Source: Hirschia sp964352025 (GTDB lineage Bacteria; Pseudomonadota; Alphaproteobacteria; Caulobacterales; Hyphomonadaceae). Taken from it: a stretch of DNA of 64,000 nucleotides. Where the stretch lies: assembly GCA_964352025.1 (NCBI GenBank), contig CAYGPZ010000003.1, forward strand, positions 62,001 to 126,000, read 5' to 3'. The notes under the pieces are model-generated. The model was not told the DNA's origin and did no database searches. It saw only the letters and a list, made by a program, of their open reading frames with translations. Positions 1-8,654 of the stretch are shown piece after piece; position 1 is the stretch's first letter; each line of letters opens with the position of its first letter. The position numbers and the translations under genes were made by a program.

Positions 1-1
1 T

Positions 2-1162
2 GTGAATGGTGCCATTGTTCTTGCGGGTAAAGCTCCTAGCCTATCCGATGCTGATATGGCAATTCAGCTTGCTCAACAATTTGTTGTAGAAGAAAGCCCT
101 GTCATAAATATGATTTCGATTGAAGGAAAAGATCAAGTCCTTCTGAAGGTTCGTATTGTGGAAATGCAGCGCTCTGTCATCAAGCAACTTGGGGTGAACC
201 TTAGTGGTTCCGTGAGTGTTGGTGAACTTGCGAAAAAAGTTGTTCAGACTCCATATGACGCTGCGGGACTTCCGTTATTGGATGCCTTCGGAAATGTTAT
301 CGAAAATGCTTTCTTGCCGGGGGCTCCGTGGGATCAATCCGTTACATTTGGTACTTCAAATTCTCTAGGTATTTCTGGTGAAGCTCTTGGCGGACTAAGT
401 TTTAAGCCAAGTTACAACAATTTCGTTGGTGATAAATTGCAGAGTTCGGCAGGATTTTCCGTCGATATGCTGGAGCGGATCGGTCTTGTGCGCACGCTGG
501 CTGAACCTAATTTGACTGCTCTTTCTGGTGAAAGTGCAAAATTTTTGGCTGGTGGTGAATTTCCTGTACCTTCTGAAGTCGACGATGATGGTGAAGTGGT
601 TATTGAATTTAAACCTTTCGGGGTGGGGCTTGGTTTTACCCCCGTTGTTCTATCCGAAAGTCGTATTTCAATGCGTATTTCAACCGAAGTATCTGAGTTG
701 ACTAATCAGGGTGGATATCAAGTCGGTGGAGGTGTAACTGTCGATGCACAAGGAAATACTATATCTCTACCTGCTGTTGTTATTCCTGCATTGAAAGTTC
801 GCCGAGCTGACACAACCGTTGAAATGCCTTCAGGTGGGTCATTGGTTATTGCTGGTCTGATCCAGGAGCAAACACAACAAGCAATGGATAAAGTGCCGGG
901 AGTTGGTAATTTGCCTGTCCTTGGATCATTATTCCGCTCAAGAGAGTTTAAAAACGACGAGACAGAACTTGTCGTCATCGTGACACCCTATTTGGTGGAC
1001 CCAACAGACCCGAAAAAGCTTCGGTCTCCGGATGATGGCATGGTTACCGTCCGAGATTCTAAAGCAATTTTCTTTGGAAAAATGAATGAAGTTTATGGTG
1101 TCGAAGGTGCTGATGTTGATGAGACAGCAGGTACAAACGGCGCTGGTTTCATATTTGATTGA
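2..1162 (+). CDS. cpaC: CpaC, secretin of the Tad/Cpa type IV pilus (5' end missing)
   Basis: This is the outer-membrane secretin channel through which the Tad (Flp) pilus leaves the cell. The visible part opens inside the BON-like N-terminal domain and continues through the secretin core; the C-terminal secretin signature is present as VPGVGNLPVLGSLFRS around residues 299-314, followed by ETELVVIVTP. No signal peptide is visible, and the family is usually longer than 386 residues, so the true start lies left of the window and the GTG at position 2 is internal. It is followed 15 bp later by cpaD, and the order cpaC-cpaD-cpaE-cpaF-tadB-tadC is the standard Caulobacter-type arrangement. The identification is firm; only the start is unknown. 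Confidence 0.95.
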   Translation: MNGAIVLAGKAPSLSDADMAIQLAQQFVVEESPVINMISIEGKDQVLLKVRIVEMQRSVIKQLGVNLSGSVSVGELAKKVVQTPYDAAGLPLLDAFGNVIENAFLPGAPWDQSVTFGTSNSLGISGEALGGLSFKPSYNNFVGDKLQSSAGFSVDMLERIGLVRTLAEPNLTALSGESAKFLAGGEFPVPSEVDDDGEVVIEFKPFGVGLGFTPVVLSESRISMRISTEVSELTNQGGYQVGGGVTVDAQGNTISLPAVVIPALKVRRADTTVEMPSGGSLVIAGLIQEQTQQAMDKVPGVGNLPVLGSLFRSREFKNDETELVVIVTPYLVDPTDPKKLRSPDDGMVTVRDSKAIFFGKMNEVYGVEGADVDETAGTNGAGFIFD

Positions 1163-1177
1163 AGGTAAGAGGCGATT

Positions 1178-1840
1178 ATGAGCAACTGGAAAAAACTCGC
1201 GCTTCTGGGCGCTTCAGTAACATTTATGTCTGCATGTTCTCATTCAGATGAAACGCGTAACATTTTGGACGGAAAACACCGTGAAATTCAGGTCAAAGAA
1301 GATACGCACTATCTAGAGCTGTCTGATTTGGGCGTTGGTCACCTGTCGGCTCTGGATAGAAAACGCGTTCAAGAGTTTGCTCTTGCGTTTGATAAAGATG
1401 GGTATGGCCCGATTGTCTTGAGCGCACCTGAGGGGTCTAAAGCGGCGCGCAATGCGATTACGTCCATACGTTCTATTTTATCTCAAGCAGGTGTTTTGCC
1501 TGCAAAGATTTCAGTTGGTGGATATACACCGGATGCCGCCGATAAACTTCCCCCACTGGTCATGGCCTACAAATCCTATGAAGCGCATGTGCCTGGGTGT
1601 TCTTCTATCAATGAACATAGCATTACGAATTTGAGTTCAAACGGCTCACTTCCAAGTTTTGGATGTGCTGTAAATGAGAATATTGCGATGATGATCGCTG
1701 AACCTGGAGACATTCTCGGGCAAAGAGAGATCGGTCCGGGAGATTCTTCACGACAGCTGACTGTTTATGAAAAATATAGATTGGGTCAAAGCACAGCTTC
1801 CTCACAGGAAGCCGATGGCGGCAGCACTCAAGAGAATTAG
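1178..1840 (+). CDS. cpaD: CpaD, Tad pilus assembly lipoprotein
   Basis: CpaD proteins are outer-membrane lipoproteins that assist the CpaC secretin. The first 20 residues form a lipoprotein signal peptide ending in a lipobox (MSAC, Cys20). The C-terminal half has the family pattern: a PGCS segment near residue 138, then FGCAVNENIAMMIAEPGDIL, matching the usual GCa...NLAAMVadP.DLl motif. A good ribosome-binding site (AGAGG) lies just before the ATG. At 220 residues the length is normal. It sits between cpaC and cpaE on the same strand and is probably co-transcribed with them. The acidic, Ser/Gln-rich last 15 residues look disordered. Confidence 0.93.
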   Translation: MSNWKKLALLGASVTFMSACSHSDETRNILDGKHREIQVKEDTHYLELSDLGVGHLSALDRKRVQEFALAFDKDGYGPIVLSAPEGSKAARNAITSIRSILSQAGVLPAKISVGGYTPDAADKLPPLVMAYKSYEAHVPGCSSINEHSITNLSSNGSLPSFGCAVNENIAMMIAEPGDILGQREIGPGDSSRQLTVYEKYRLGQSTASSQEADGGSTQEN

Positions 1841-1862
1841 ACCAAAGAATTAGGAGGGCTTC

Positions 1863-4049
1863 ATGACAGGTCCCAATGACACGCTTGATGACGAAACCTA
1901 CGAATCCCTAATCGAAGAATTAGGGTTGGATTTAGATATTGATGACCCGATTGGGGATGTCGATAGCGAAAGCGCCGTGTCTTCCGAAACTACATTCTCT
2001 AATGAAATACCTGAGAGTCAGTCTGAGCCTAATTGGGCAAAGAATGAGACTGAAGATCTCGGTGTTGAGCTGTCTGCTGATCTTTTGGCTGAGCTTCAAA
2101 GCGTCATTGGTGGAAATTCTGATACGGCTGGTTCTTTTGATGAAGAGGCGACTTTCGCTGAAGACCAAATTGGGACCGAGACCGAGAATAGTGAAGCTGA
2201 TTTAACTTCTGCACTTCTGGGTGATGTCGCTGCAGAATTGAATGCAGTTTCAGGGACGAAGGTAAGCGTAGGTGAGCCTGCAGTTGTTTCTGATGACGAA
2301 ACTGATTTTGGTGCAACAGGTATTCAAGAAAACGAAGATTCGGTCTTTGAAGGATTGGACTTATCTGAAGATTTTGAAGCATCTGACAGTAAAACGTCGG
2401 AAGATTTCTCTATTGAAATAGAGGAATTTGAAGAGGATGATGAACTGGAAGTTGAAGAAATTTCAGCTACTGGCGATCTGGATTCTATTCTAGAGGATGC
2501 ACTTTCTCGTGACTTTGAGCCTCCTGTAGATGATGGACAATTCGCGGATCGGTTCCAGGAAAAAGAAGAGTTGCTTGAGAGTCCGGTCGAAGAAGAAGCT
2601 GTTGTAGCTTTTGACGCAGAAGATGTAATTGCTCAAGATGACGAAATTGACGCTGGATTTAGTTTGGACGACTTTGCAGATTCTGTCGGTGATTATGAAG
2701 ATGAAGAAGTCGATGTCTCTGCACCGGTATCTTTGGGAGCATCTACAGCGCGTCAAAAAGAAACTTATGAAGAAGAATATGTAGCTGCCGCGCCTGAAAC
2801 TATTGGAGAGGCTGATTCAGACGATGAGATTGATTTTGCAATGAGCAAAATCCAGGGGGGTGATAGAGTTATCCCTCGCATCACGATGCATGCATTTTGT
2901 CAGACTCAGACCTGTCAGCAAATGTTGAATACATCTCTTCAAGATCGACGCATGGTCAATGTGGCGGCGGAAGTGGTTGAAGGTGGTGTTCTAGCAGCGA
3001 TTAATTTCTATCAGGAAAATGAATTACCTCATTTGATCGTTGTTGAATCAGTTGCAAAATCAGCGAGACTTTTGGCCGAACTGGATGAGTTGGCCCAAAT
3101 GTGTGACGAAAACGTAAAAGTCGTTGTCATTGGTGCTGCAAATGATATTCGACTTTATCGTGAATTAATGAGCCGCGGTGTTTCCGAGTATATTGTTCCT
3201 CCGTTAGAGACAGTTCAATTAATTCGCGCGATTTCCAGTCAATTTGCCGATCCAGAACAGCCATTTGTTGGTAAATCTATAGCTGTAACAGGCGTTAAAG
3301 GTGGGGTGGGTGCATCAACTATCGCACATAACCTAGCTTGGACTCTGGCTGAACGTTTGAACGTTGGTACGACACTTGTTGACTTGGATCTGAATTTCGG
3401 GACTGCGGGGTTGGATTTCAATAATGAAAGCAATCAAACTATTGCAGATGCTTTGCTGGCACCAGATCGTTTCGATGAAACTGTGATGAGCCGTTTGCTG
3501 ACACAGTCTACTGAAAACCTTTCATTATTTACAGCACCCGCCAGCTTAGACAGAACGTATGATTTGAGCGAAGAAACTTACGAAGCAGTTTTAAGCAAAG
3601 TAAGAGAGTCTGTTCCATTTGTCGTTCTTGACTTGCCACATATCTGGACAGATTGGTTTAAGGGCACGGTTATTTCTGCGGATGAAATTATTGTCGTTAC
3701 ACAGCCTGATCTGGCTTCTCTACGTAACGGTAAAAACCTCATTGATTTCTTGAAAGCAGCACGTCCAAACGACGCCATGCCAAAGCTGGTTATAAATCAG
3801 GTAGGGGTGCCTAAGCGCCCAGAAATTCCGGTGAAAGACTTTGCTCAAGCGATGGAATTAGAACCTGATCTAGTGCTTCCATTTGATCCGCAGTTATTTG
3901 GAACTGCTGCAAATAACGGTCAGATGATCGCAGAACTATCTGAAGAATCTAAATGCGCACAAGGTATTGATTATATTGCATCTCTTGTATCTGGGCGGGA
4001 GATGAAAACAGAACGCAGTTCATTGTTGACTAAGTTGTTCAAGCGTTAG
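1863..4049 (+). CDS. cpaE: CpaE, MinD/ParA-like pilus localisation ATPase with long acidic N-terminal extension
   Basis: CpaE (TadZ) is a ParA/MinD-family ATPase that places the Tad pilus machine, usually at a pole. Three parts are visible. Residues 1 to about 330 are low-complexity and extremely rich in Glu and Asp. Residues about 340-455 resemble the atypical receiver domain of TadZ proteins. Residues about 468-728 are the ATPase, with a deviant Walker A motif KGGVGAST at 479-486 and the MinD-like DLDLNFGTAGLDF segment. A very strong ribosome-binding site (AGGAGGG) precedes the ATG. Caulobacter-type CpaE is roughly 500 residues, so the acidic part here is an unusual extension. The C-terminus KLFKR is basic. 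It lies within the pilus operon, 9 bp before cpaF. Confidence 0.93.
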   Translation: MTGPNDTLDDETYESLIEELGLDLDIDDPIGDVDSESAVSSETTFSNEIPESQSEPNWAKNETEDLGVELSADLLAELQSVIGGNSDTAGSFDEEATFAEDQIGTETENSEADLTSALLGDVAAELNAVSGTKVSVGEPAVVSDDETDFGATGIQENEDSVFEGLDLSEDFEASDSKTSEDFSIEIEEFEEDDELEVEEISATGDLDSILEDALSRDFEPPVDDGQFADRFQEKEELLESPVEEEAVVAFDAEDVIAQDDEIDAGFSLDDFADSVGDYEDEEVDVSAPVSLGASTARQKETYEEEYVAAAPETIGEADSDDEIDFAMSKIQGGDRVIPRITMHAFCQTQTCQQMLNTSLQDRRMVNVAAEVVEGGVLAAINFYQENELPHLIVVESVAKSARLLAELDELAQMCDENVKVVVIGAANDIRLYRELMSRGVSEYIVPPLETVQLIRAISSQFADPEQPFVGKSIAVTGVKGGVGASTIAHNLAWTLAERLNVGTTLVDLDLNFGTAGLDFNNESNQTIADALLAPDRFDETVMSRLLTQSTENLSLFTAPASLDRTYDLSEETYEAVLSKVRESVPFVVLDLPHIWTDWFKGTVISADEIIVVTQPDLASLRNGKNLIDFLKAARPNDAMPKLVINQVGVPKRPEIPVKDFAQAMELEPDLVLPFDPQLFGTAANNGQMIAELSEESKCAQGIDYIASLVSGREMKTERSSLLTKLFKR

Positions 4050-4058
4050 GGGAATTGC

Positions 4059-5594
4059 ATGTTTGGTAAAAAAACAGGATCGTTTGGTGCCGGACCTTCG
4101 GCTCCCCAACCACCGCTTGAACAATCAAGTGCTGATGCCGCAATAGAAGCTGTAGAACCGCCACCGAAGGCTAAGGTTTCTAAGCCTGCCTCAAAGGCTC
4201 CTGTTGAATCTAGCGAGCAGTCAAAACCGGTCGCGAAGCAGCCAGTAAAAAAGGCAAAGCCAGCCGCTCCCTTAAAGGAATCCAAAAAGCGTGCTGTTGT
4301 TGACGTGGAGGAACGCTCTGAAGAGTATTACCTCACGAAAACAGAGATTTTTAATGCTCTGATCGACACGATTGATTTGTCTCAATTAGCGCAATTGGAT
4401 CAAGAAAGCGCTCGTGAAGAAATTCGCGATATTGTGATCGAAATTATCTCGATTAAAAATGTTGTGATGTCTTTGGCAGAACAAGAGTCTCTGCTTGAAG
4501 ATATATGTAACGACGTTCTTGGTTACGGACCTCTAGAGCCATTGCTAGCGCGTGATGATATCGCGGATATCATGGTTAATGGTGCAAACACGACCTATAT
4601 TGAGGTCGATGGTAAGATTGAACGCACGAATATTCGTTTTCGTGACAATGGTCAGTTGATGAATATATGTCAGCGCATCGTGTCTCAAGTTGGACGTCGT
4701 GTTGATGAATCAAGTCCCATTTGTGATGCGCGTCTTGCTGATGGTTCTCGTGTGAACGTTATCGCGCCTCCATTGGCGATTGATGGTCCAACACTCACCA
4801 TTCGTAAGTTTAAGAAGGATAAGCTTCAGATCAGCGACCTTGTTGATTTTGGTGCGATTTCTCCTGCCGGTGCCGAGATTCTTCGTATTATTGGAACGTC
4901 GCGTTGTAACATTCTTATTTCGGGTGGTACGGGTTCTGGTAAAACAACGCTGCTCAACTGTCTGACTGCTTTTATCGAGCCAGGTGAGCGAGTAATTACT
5001 TGTGAAGATGCGGCCGAGCTTCAGCTTCAACAGCCCCACGTTGTTCGCCTAGAGACACGTCCTCCAAACATCGAAGGACAGGGTAAGGTTACAATGACCG
5101 ACCTTGTTAAAAACTGTCTACGTATGCGTCCTGACCGTATTATCGTGGGTGAGGTGCGTGGCCCCGAGGCCTTTGACCTTCTGCAAGCAATGAACACAGG
5201 TCACGATGGATCAATGGGCACGCTTCACGCCAATACGCCTCGTGAAGGGCTGTCTCGTGTAGAATCCATGATCACAATGGGAGGTTTCGCGCTTCCTCAG
5301 CGTACAATTCGTGAGATGATCGTTGGTTCAATTGATGTTGTTATTCAGGCAACACGTTTGAGAGATGGTTCTAGAAAGATTGTGTCGATTTCCGAAGTCA
5401 TGGGGCTAGAGGGGGATGTGATTGTTACTCAGGATGTCCTTCGCTACGAAATTGACGGTGAAGATAAAAACGGAAAAATTGTAGGTCGCCACCGCGGAAC
5501 CGGTGTTGGACGTCCACGCTTCTGGGAACGTGCCAAATATTATAACCTAGAAGCAGAACTTGGTCTCGCACTGGATCAGTTGGAGACAGCTTGA
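4059..5594 (+). CDS. cpaF: CpaF (TadA), Tad pilus assembly/retraction ATPase
   Basis: This is the hexameric secretion ATPase (VirB11/TadA family) that powers pilus subunit export from the cytoplasmic face of the inner membrane. After a Pro/Lys/Ala-rich linker (residues 1-85) comes the N-terminal domain and then the ATPase core. Walker A GGTGSGKT is at residues 289-296. The later motifs CEDAAELQL (Asp box), RMRPDRIIVGEVRG (Walker B) and TGHDGSMGTLHAN (His box) are intact, so the enzyme should be active. At 511 residues the length is normal. Its TGA overlaps the next ATG as TGATG, which implies translational coupling to tadB. Confidence 0.97.
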   Translation: MFGKKTGSFGAGPSAPQPPLEQSSADAAIEAVEPPPKAKVSKPASKAPVESSEQSKPVAKQPVKKAKPAAPLKESKKRAVVDVEERSEEYYLTKTEIFNALIDTIDLSQLAQLDQESAREEIRDIVIEIISIKNVVMSLAEQESLLEDICNDVLGYGPLEPLLARDDIADIMVNGANTTYIEVDGKIERTNIRFRDNGQLMNICQRIVSQVGRRVDESSPICDARLADGSRVNVIAPPLAIDGPTLTIRKFKKDKLQISDLVDFGAISPAGAEILRIIGTSRCNILISGGTGSGKTTLLNCLTAFIEPGERVITCEDAAELQLQQPHVVRLETRPPNIEGQGKVTMTDLVKNCLRMRPDRIIVGEVRGPEAFDLLQAMNTGHDGSMGTLHANTPREGLSRVESMITMGGFALPQRTIREMIVGSIDVVIQATRLRDGSRKIVSISEVMGLEGDVIVTQDVLRYEIDGEDKNGKIVGRHRGTGVGRPRFWERAKYYNLEAELGLALDQLETA

Positions 5595-6589
5595 TGGATC
5601 AGTCAATGACAGTCTACCTCATTGCAGGCTTGGCTTTTATTAGCGTCGTAGGCGTAGGTTTTGTTCTAACGGCTGGTGGAAGTACACAGGCGCAGCAAAA
5701 GCGTTTTAAGCAAGTCGCTGTAGGCGCGGGTACTGGAGATAAAAAGTCATCTGCAAATGATGCGAATGCAATGCGTCGCAAGCAAATGCAGGACTCGATG
5801 AAAACTTTGCGCGAACGCGAACAAAAGCGACGCAAAAACAATAAGTCTCACTCAATAAAAGAAAAACTTGCGCAAGCTGGATGGACGGTTGATCCGACGA
5901 TGTTTTGGATACTGTCGGCGGTGGCAGGTATCGTTTTTGCCGGGATTGCGTTTGTATTGGGACAAACACCTTTAGTGGTAGGTGCAGCAGCATTTGCCGG
6001 GGTGTTTGGGTTTCCGCGCTGGGTTATTGGTATGGGAATAGCTAAGCGTCAAAAGAAGTTTAGTTCTCAATTTGGCGATGGAATTGATATCATTGTGCGT
6101 GGAGTGAAGTCAGGACTTCCACTGATTGAATGTCTACGAATAATTGCAACTGAATCTCCGGCTCCTTTAGGAAGTGAATTTACACGCGTTATAGATTCTA
6201 TCCAGATGGGGACGACAGTTGATCAGTCTTTAGATCGTCTATATCAACGGATGCCCCTACCTGAAGTGAACTTCTTCAGCATTGTAATCGGTATTCAACA
6301 GCAATCGGGTGGTAACCTATCTGAGGCGTTGGGAAATTTATCCGAAGTTCTGCGGTCTCGGAAAATGCTTTTTGAGAAAGTGAAAGCGCTTTCTTCTGAA
6401 GCTAAAGCATCAGCAATGATTATTGGATCATTGCCTATAGCGGTTATGACTTTGGTCTATTTCACCTCTCCAGATTACATGATGGTGCTTTTCACGTCTT
6501 CAACAGGACACTTTATCCTAATGATAGGTGCCGGATTGATGGCTGTGGGTATTTTCGTGATGAAACAAATGATGAAATTGGATGTGTAA
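5594..6589 (+). CDS. tadB: TadB, inner-membrane platform protein of the Tad pilus
   Basis: TadB is one of the two type II secretion system F-domain membrane proteins that form the platform on which CpaF acts. A hydrophobic segment lies at residues 7-28. A basic, Gln/Arg-rich cytoplasmic stretch follows, then a pair of membrane segments near residues 100-145, the T2SSF domain (IDIIVRGVKSGLPLIECLRI), and two C-terminal membrane segments. The ATG at 5594 overlaps the cpaF stop codon by one base. An in-frame TTG three bases earlier is possible but less likely. The tadC gene follows 27 bp later. The assignment is firm by domain pattern and operon position. Confidence 0.94.
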   Translation: MDQSMTVYLIAGLAFISVVGVGFVLTAGGSTQAQQKRFKQVAVGAGTGDKKSSANDANAMRRKQMQDSMKTLREREQKRRKNNKSHSIKEKLAQAGWTVDPTMFWILSAVAGIVFAGIAFVLGQTPLVVGAAAFAGVFGFPRWVIGMGIAKRQKKFSSQFGDGIDIIVRGVKSGLPLIECLRIIATESPAPLGSEFTRVIDSIQMGTTVDQSLDRLYQRMPLPEVNFFSIVIGIQQQSGGNLSEALGNLSEVLRSRKMLFEKVKALSSEAKASAMIIGSLPIAVMTLVYFTSPDYMMVLFTSSTGHFILMIGAGLMAVGIFVMKQMMKLDV

Positions 6590-6616
6590 AGTAAGTTACA
6601 TAGGATTTTTGCGACT

Positions 6617-7615
6617 ATGACAGAGACATTTACAGATCCGGGTTTTTTAGCGGCACTTCTTGCTGGACTAGCTAGTTTTGCAACTATACTTACGATTGCT
6701 GCTCCTGCTTTACGTGGAAATAAGTTGGAAACAAGATTGAAGTCAGTTTCCAACCGTCGTGAAGAGTTGCGACGGAAAAGTCGTGAACAGTTAAAGGATA
6801 AGAGTTTGCGTCATACCGATGAAGGTATGATGCGAAATGTGGTGGAGAAGCTCGATCTACAAAAAGCTCTTAAGGATGACAATCTGGAAAAGGCGCTCAT
6901 TCAGGCAGGACTTCGTGGTCCTAAACCAATTTCAGCATTCTATTTTGCTAGATTTGCCTTGCCGTTTCTTTTAGCTTTAGGTGCTTTTCTATATTTGCAT
7001 TTCGTCAATGACTTTGAACTGAATCTTCAGCTTAAAATATGTGTGATTATGTTCATGGGGGCGGCAGGCTTTTACGCACCCAACATGTATCTCACTAATT
7101 TGGCTGATAAAAGAAAAGCTTCGATTATGAAGGCCTTTCCAGACAGTCTTGATATGATGCTGATTTGTGTTGAATCAGGTATGTCTATTGAAGCTGCATT
7201 TGGTCGTGTAGGTGAGGAGATTGGAACGGCCTCGATAGAGCTAGCTGAGGAATTAGGCCTCACGACGGCTGAGCTTTCTTATTTGCAGGAACGGCGGCAA
7301 GCCTATTTAAACCTTGCAGAGCGTACCAACCACCCTGGGATTAAGTCAGTTGCAACCGCTTTGGTTCAAGCTGAAAAATACGGGACGCCTATGGGAGCTG
7401 CGCTAAGAACGATGGCAAAGGAGAACCGTGATTTAAGGGTATTGGAGGCTGAAAAGAAGGCCGCTGCTCTGCCGGCGAAGCTGACTGTGCCTATGATTGT
7501 GTTCTTCCTGCCAGTTTTGTTCCTTGTAATTGGTGGACCAGCTTACATCCAAATCAAAGGGATGGATGATGAAGAGGGCGCAGAAGCAAGCCCAATGGTT
7601 CAGTCAGTCAATTAA
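6617..7615 (+). CDS. tadC: TadC, second inner-membrane platform protein of the Tad pilus
   Basis: TadC is the partner of TadB, with the same T2SSF fold. It has an N-terminal membrane anchor (residues 8-31), a basic cytoplasmic part, a membrane pair around residues 112-155, the conserved F-domain with FPDSLDMMLICVESGMSIEAA, and a final membrane segment near residues 290-312. The 332-residue length is typical. It is the last gene of the rightward pilus operon in this window; 31 bp after its stop lies a strong hairpin with a T-run, where transcription should end. No prepilin (pilA), cpaA peptidase or cpaB gene is in the window; these are probably to the left. Confidence 0.94.
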   Translation: MTETFTDPGFLAALLAGLASFATILTIAAPALRGNKLETRLKSVSNRREELRRKSREQLKDKSLRHTDEGMMRNVVEKLDLQKALKDDNLEKALIQAGLRGPKPISAFYFARFALPFLLALGAFLYLHFVNDFELNLQLKICVIMFMGAAGFYAPNMYLTNLADKRKASIMKAFPDSLDMMLICVESGMSIEAAFGRVGEEIGTASIELAEELGLTTAELSYLQERRQAYLNLAERTNHPGIKSVATALVQAEKYGTPMGAALRTMAKENRDLRVLEAEKKAAALPAKLTVPMIVFFLPVLFLVIGGPAYIQIKGMDDEEGAEASPMVQSVN

Positions 7616-7646
7616 AATCCGACCATTCTCGGATACAATCAAATTT

Positions 7647-7690
7647 AAAAAAATCCGCTCAAACGAAAAGTGTTTAGAGCGGATTTTTTG
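7647..7690. terminator. Bidirectional intrinsic terminator between tadC and tadD
   Basis: A 13-bp perfect stem pairs 7648-7660 (A-run followed by TCCGCTC) with 7677-7689 (GAGCGGA followed by six T). Because the stem is flanked by A on the left and T on the right, it has a U-tract when read on either strand and can end both the pilus operon and the facing tadD transcript. Confidence 0.85.
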
Positions 7691-7713
7691 TAAATGAGTG
7701 CCGTGAGATCAGG

Positions 7714-8532
7714 TTAGTCTTGTGTCTTTCTTAGAGCATTCCAAGTTCTTGATGGAGGCGTTAGAAGCTTACGGTAATATTCTGTGTTGGATTTTACCGC
7801 GTGGGGCGGCAAATCAATAGCTGCTAATTCTTCTGCTTCTTTAAACTTACCTTGGACGCCAAGTACGAGTGACAAATTCTGACGCACACGAGGGTCTACA
7901 AATTCATTGTTTTCAATCGCGTAACGTAGCTTTTCTTCGGCTTCTTCTGGTTTTCCTTCCAGAGCTAAAGAAAGAGCATAATTAGCTAGAATAACTTGGT
8001 TGTCCGGTGAAATATCTAACGCTTTAATGTAGCGAAGTTGAGCCTTTGGGTGGTCTCCCATTTGATCCAGCGCTATTCCGTATAAGGAGTACAATGTCCA
8101 GTCATCACCAGATGGTTTGGCATTGTATAGTGCGGTTGTTGCTCTGTCAGGGCGACCTGTATCCATGTGGGCTTTAGCAAGCGTTTTCGATAGAAAGACA
8201 TCACCTGGGTGCAGTGCGAGAGCCTGTGTGGCGACGTCAACTGCGCGATCGGCGCTTCCAATAGCGCGCAATGCACTGGCGAATTCAGCAGCAGCTTCAT
8301 AATCAGAAGGATTAAGTTCAAACTGGTCGCCCCAGAATTTTGCTTGCGTGATCATGTCATGGTTTTTGATCAGTTCACGCTCTTTGGAAGATGCCGCGAG
8401 AATTTGTTTCTCGTTCGCGACCTGCTCCATGATTTCATCTTCTTTGCTTGTCGGAGGCTTGGTACAAGCCGAAGCGAGAAACAATGCAGTGCTAGAAAGC
8501 AAAATAAAACGAGTTAATGTAGTGGTCGCCAT
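7714..8532 (-). CDS. tadD: TadD-like TPR lipoprotein
   Basis: The product begins with a lipoprotein signal peptide ending LASAC (Cys23) and then carries tetratricopeptide repeats from about residue 70 to 230 (for example AVDVATQALALHPGDVFLSK and AQLRYIKALDISPDNQVIL). TadD is a TPR lipoprotein that helps secretin assembly in Tad systems, and its genes lie beside tadB-tadC. Here the gene faces tadC, with a shared terminator between them, so it is not part of the same transcript. The name rests on lipoprotein plus TPR architecture plus location; the family is not strongly conserved in sequence, so a general TPR lipoprotein is the alternative. Confidence 0.82.
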   Translation of the reverse strand: MATTTLTRFILLSSTALFLASACTKPPTSKEDEIMEQVANEKQILAASSKERELIKNHDMITQAKFWGDQFELNPSDYEAAAEFASALRAIGSADRAVDVATQALALHPGDVFLSKTLAKAHMDTGRPDRATTALYNAKPSGDDWTLYSLYGIALDQMGDHPKAQLRYIKALDISPDNQVILANYALSLALEGKPEEAEEKLRYAIENNEFVDPRVRQNLSLVLGVQGKFKEAEELAAIDLPPHAVKSNTEYYRKLLTPPSRTWNALRKTQD

Positions 8533-8654
8533 GACAAAGACCCCGTGGCATTGGTATAAGGGCGAAAAAAAAGATTCGAGCGTTATTATCTAACTTTCGG
8601 GTCAATGATTAGTTAACGCTTTCCTACAGTCCTTTTTTAAATTTGGATGAATTC

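Noticed and set aside
718..978. 86-residue minus-strand frame inside cpaC
   Set aside because: Shadow of the secretin coding sequence with low-complexity composition and no start signals.
8209..8593. Plus-strand frames over tadD
   Set aside because: Antisense to a lipoprotein gene with clear signal peptide and TPR repeats; the frames show no domain features.
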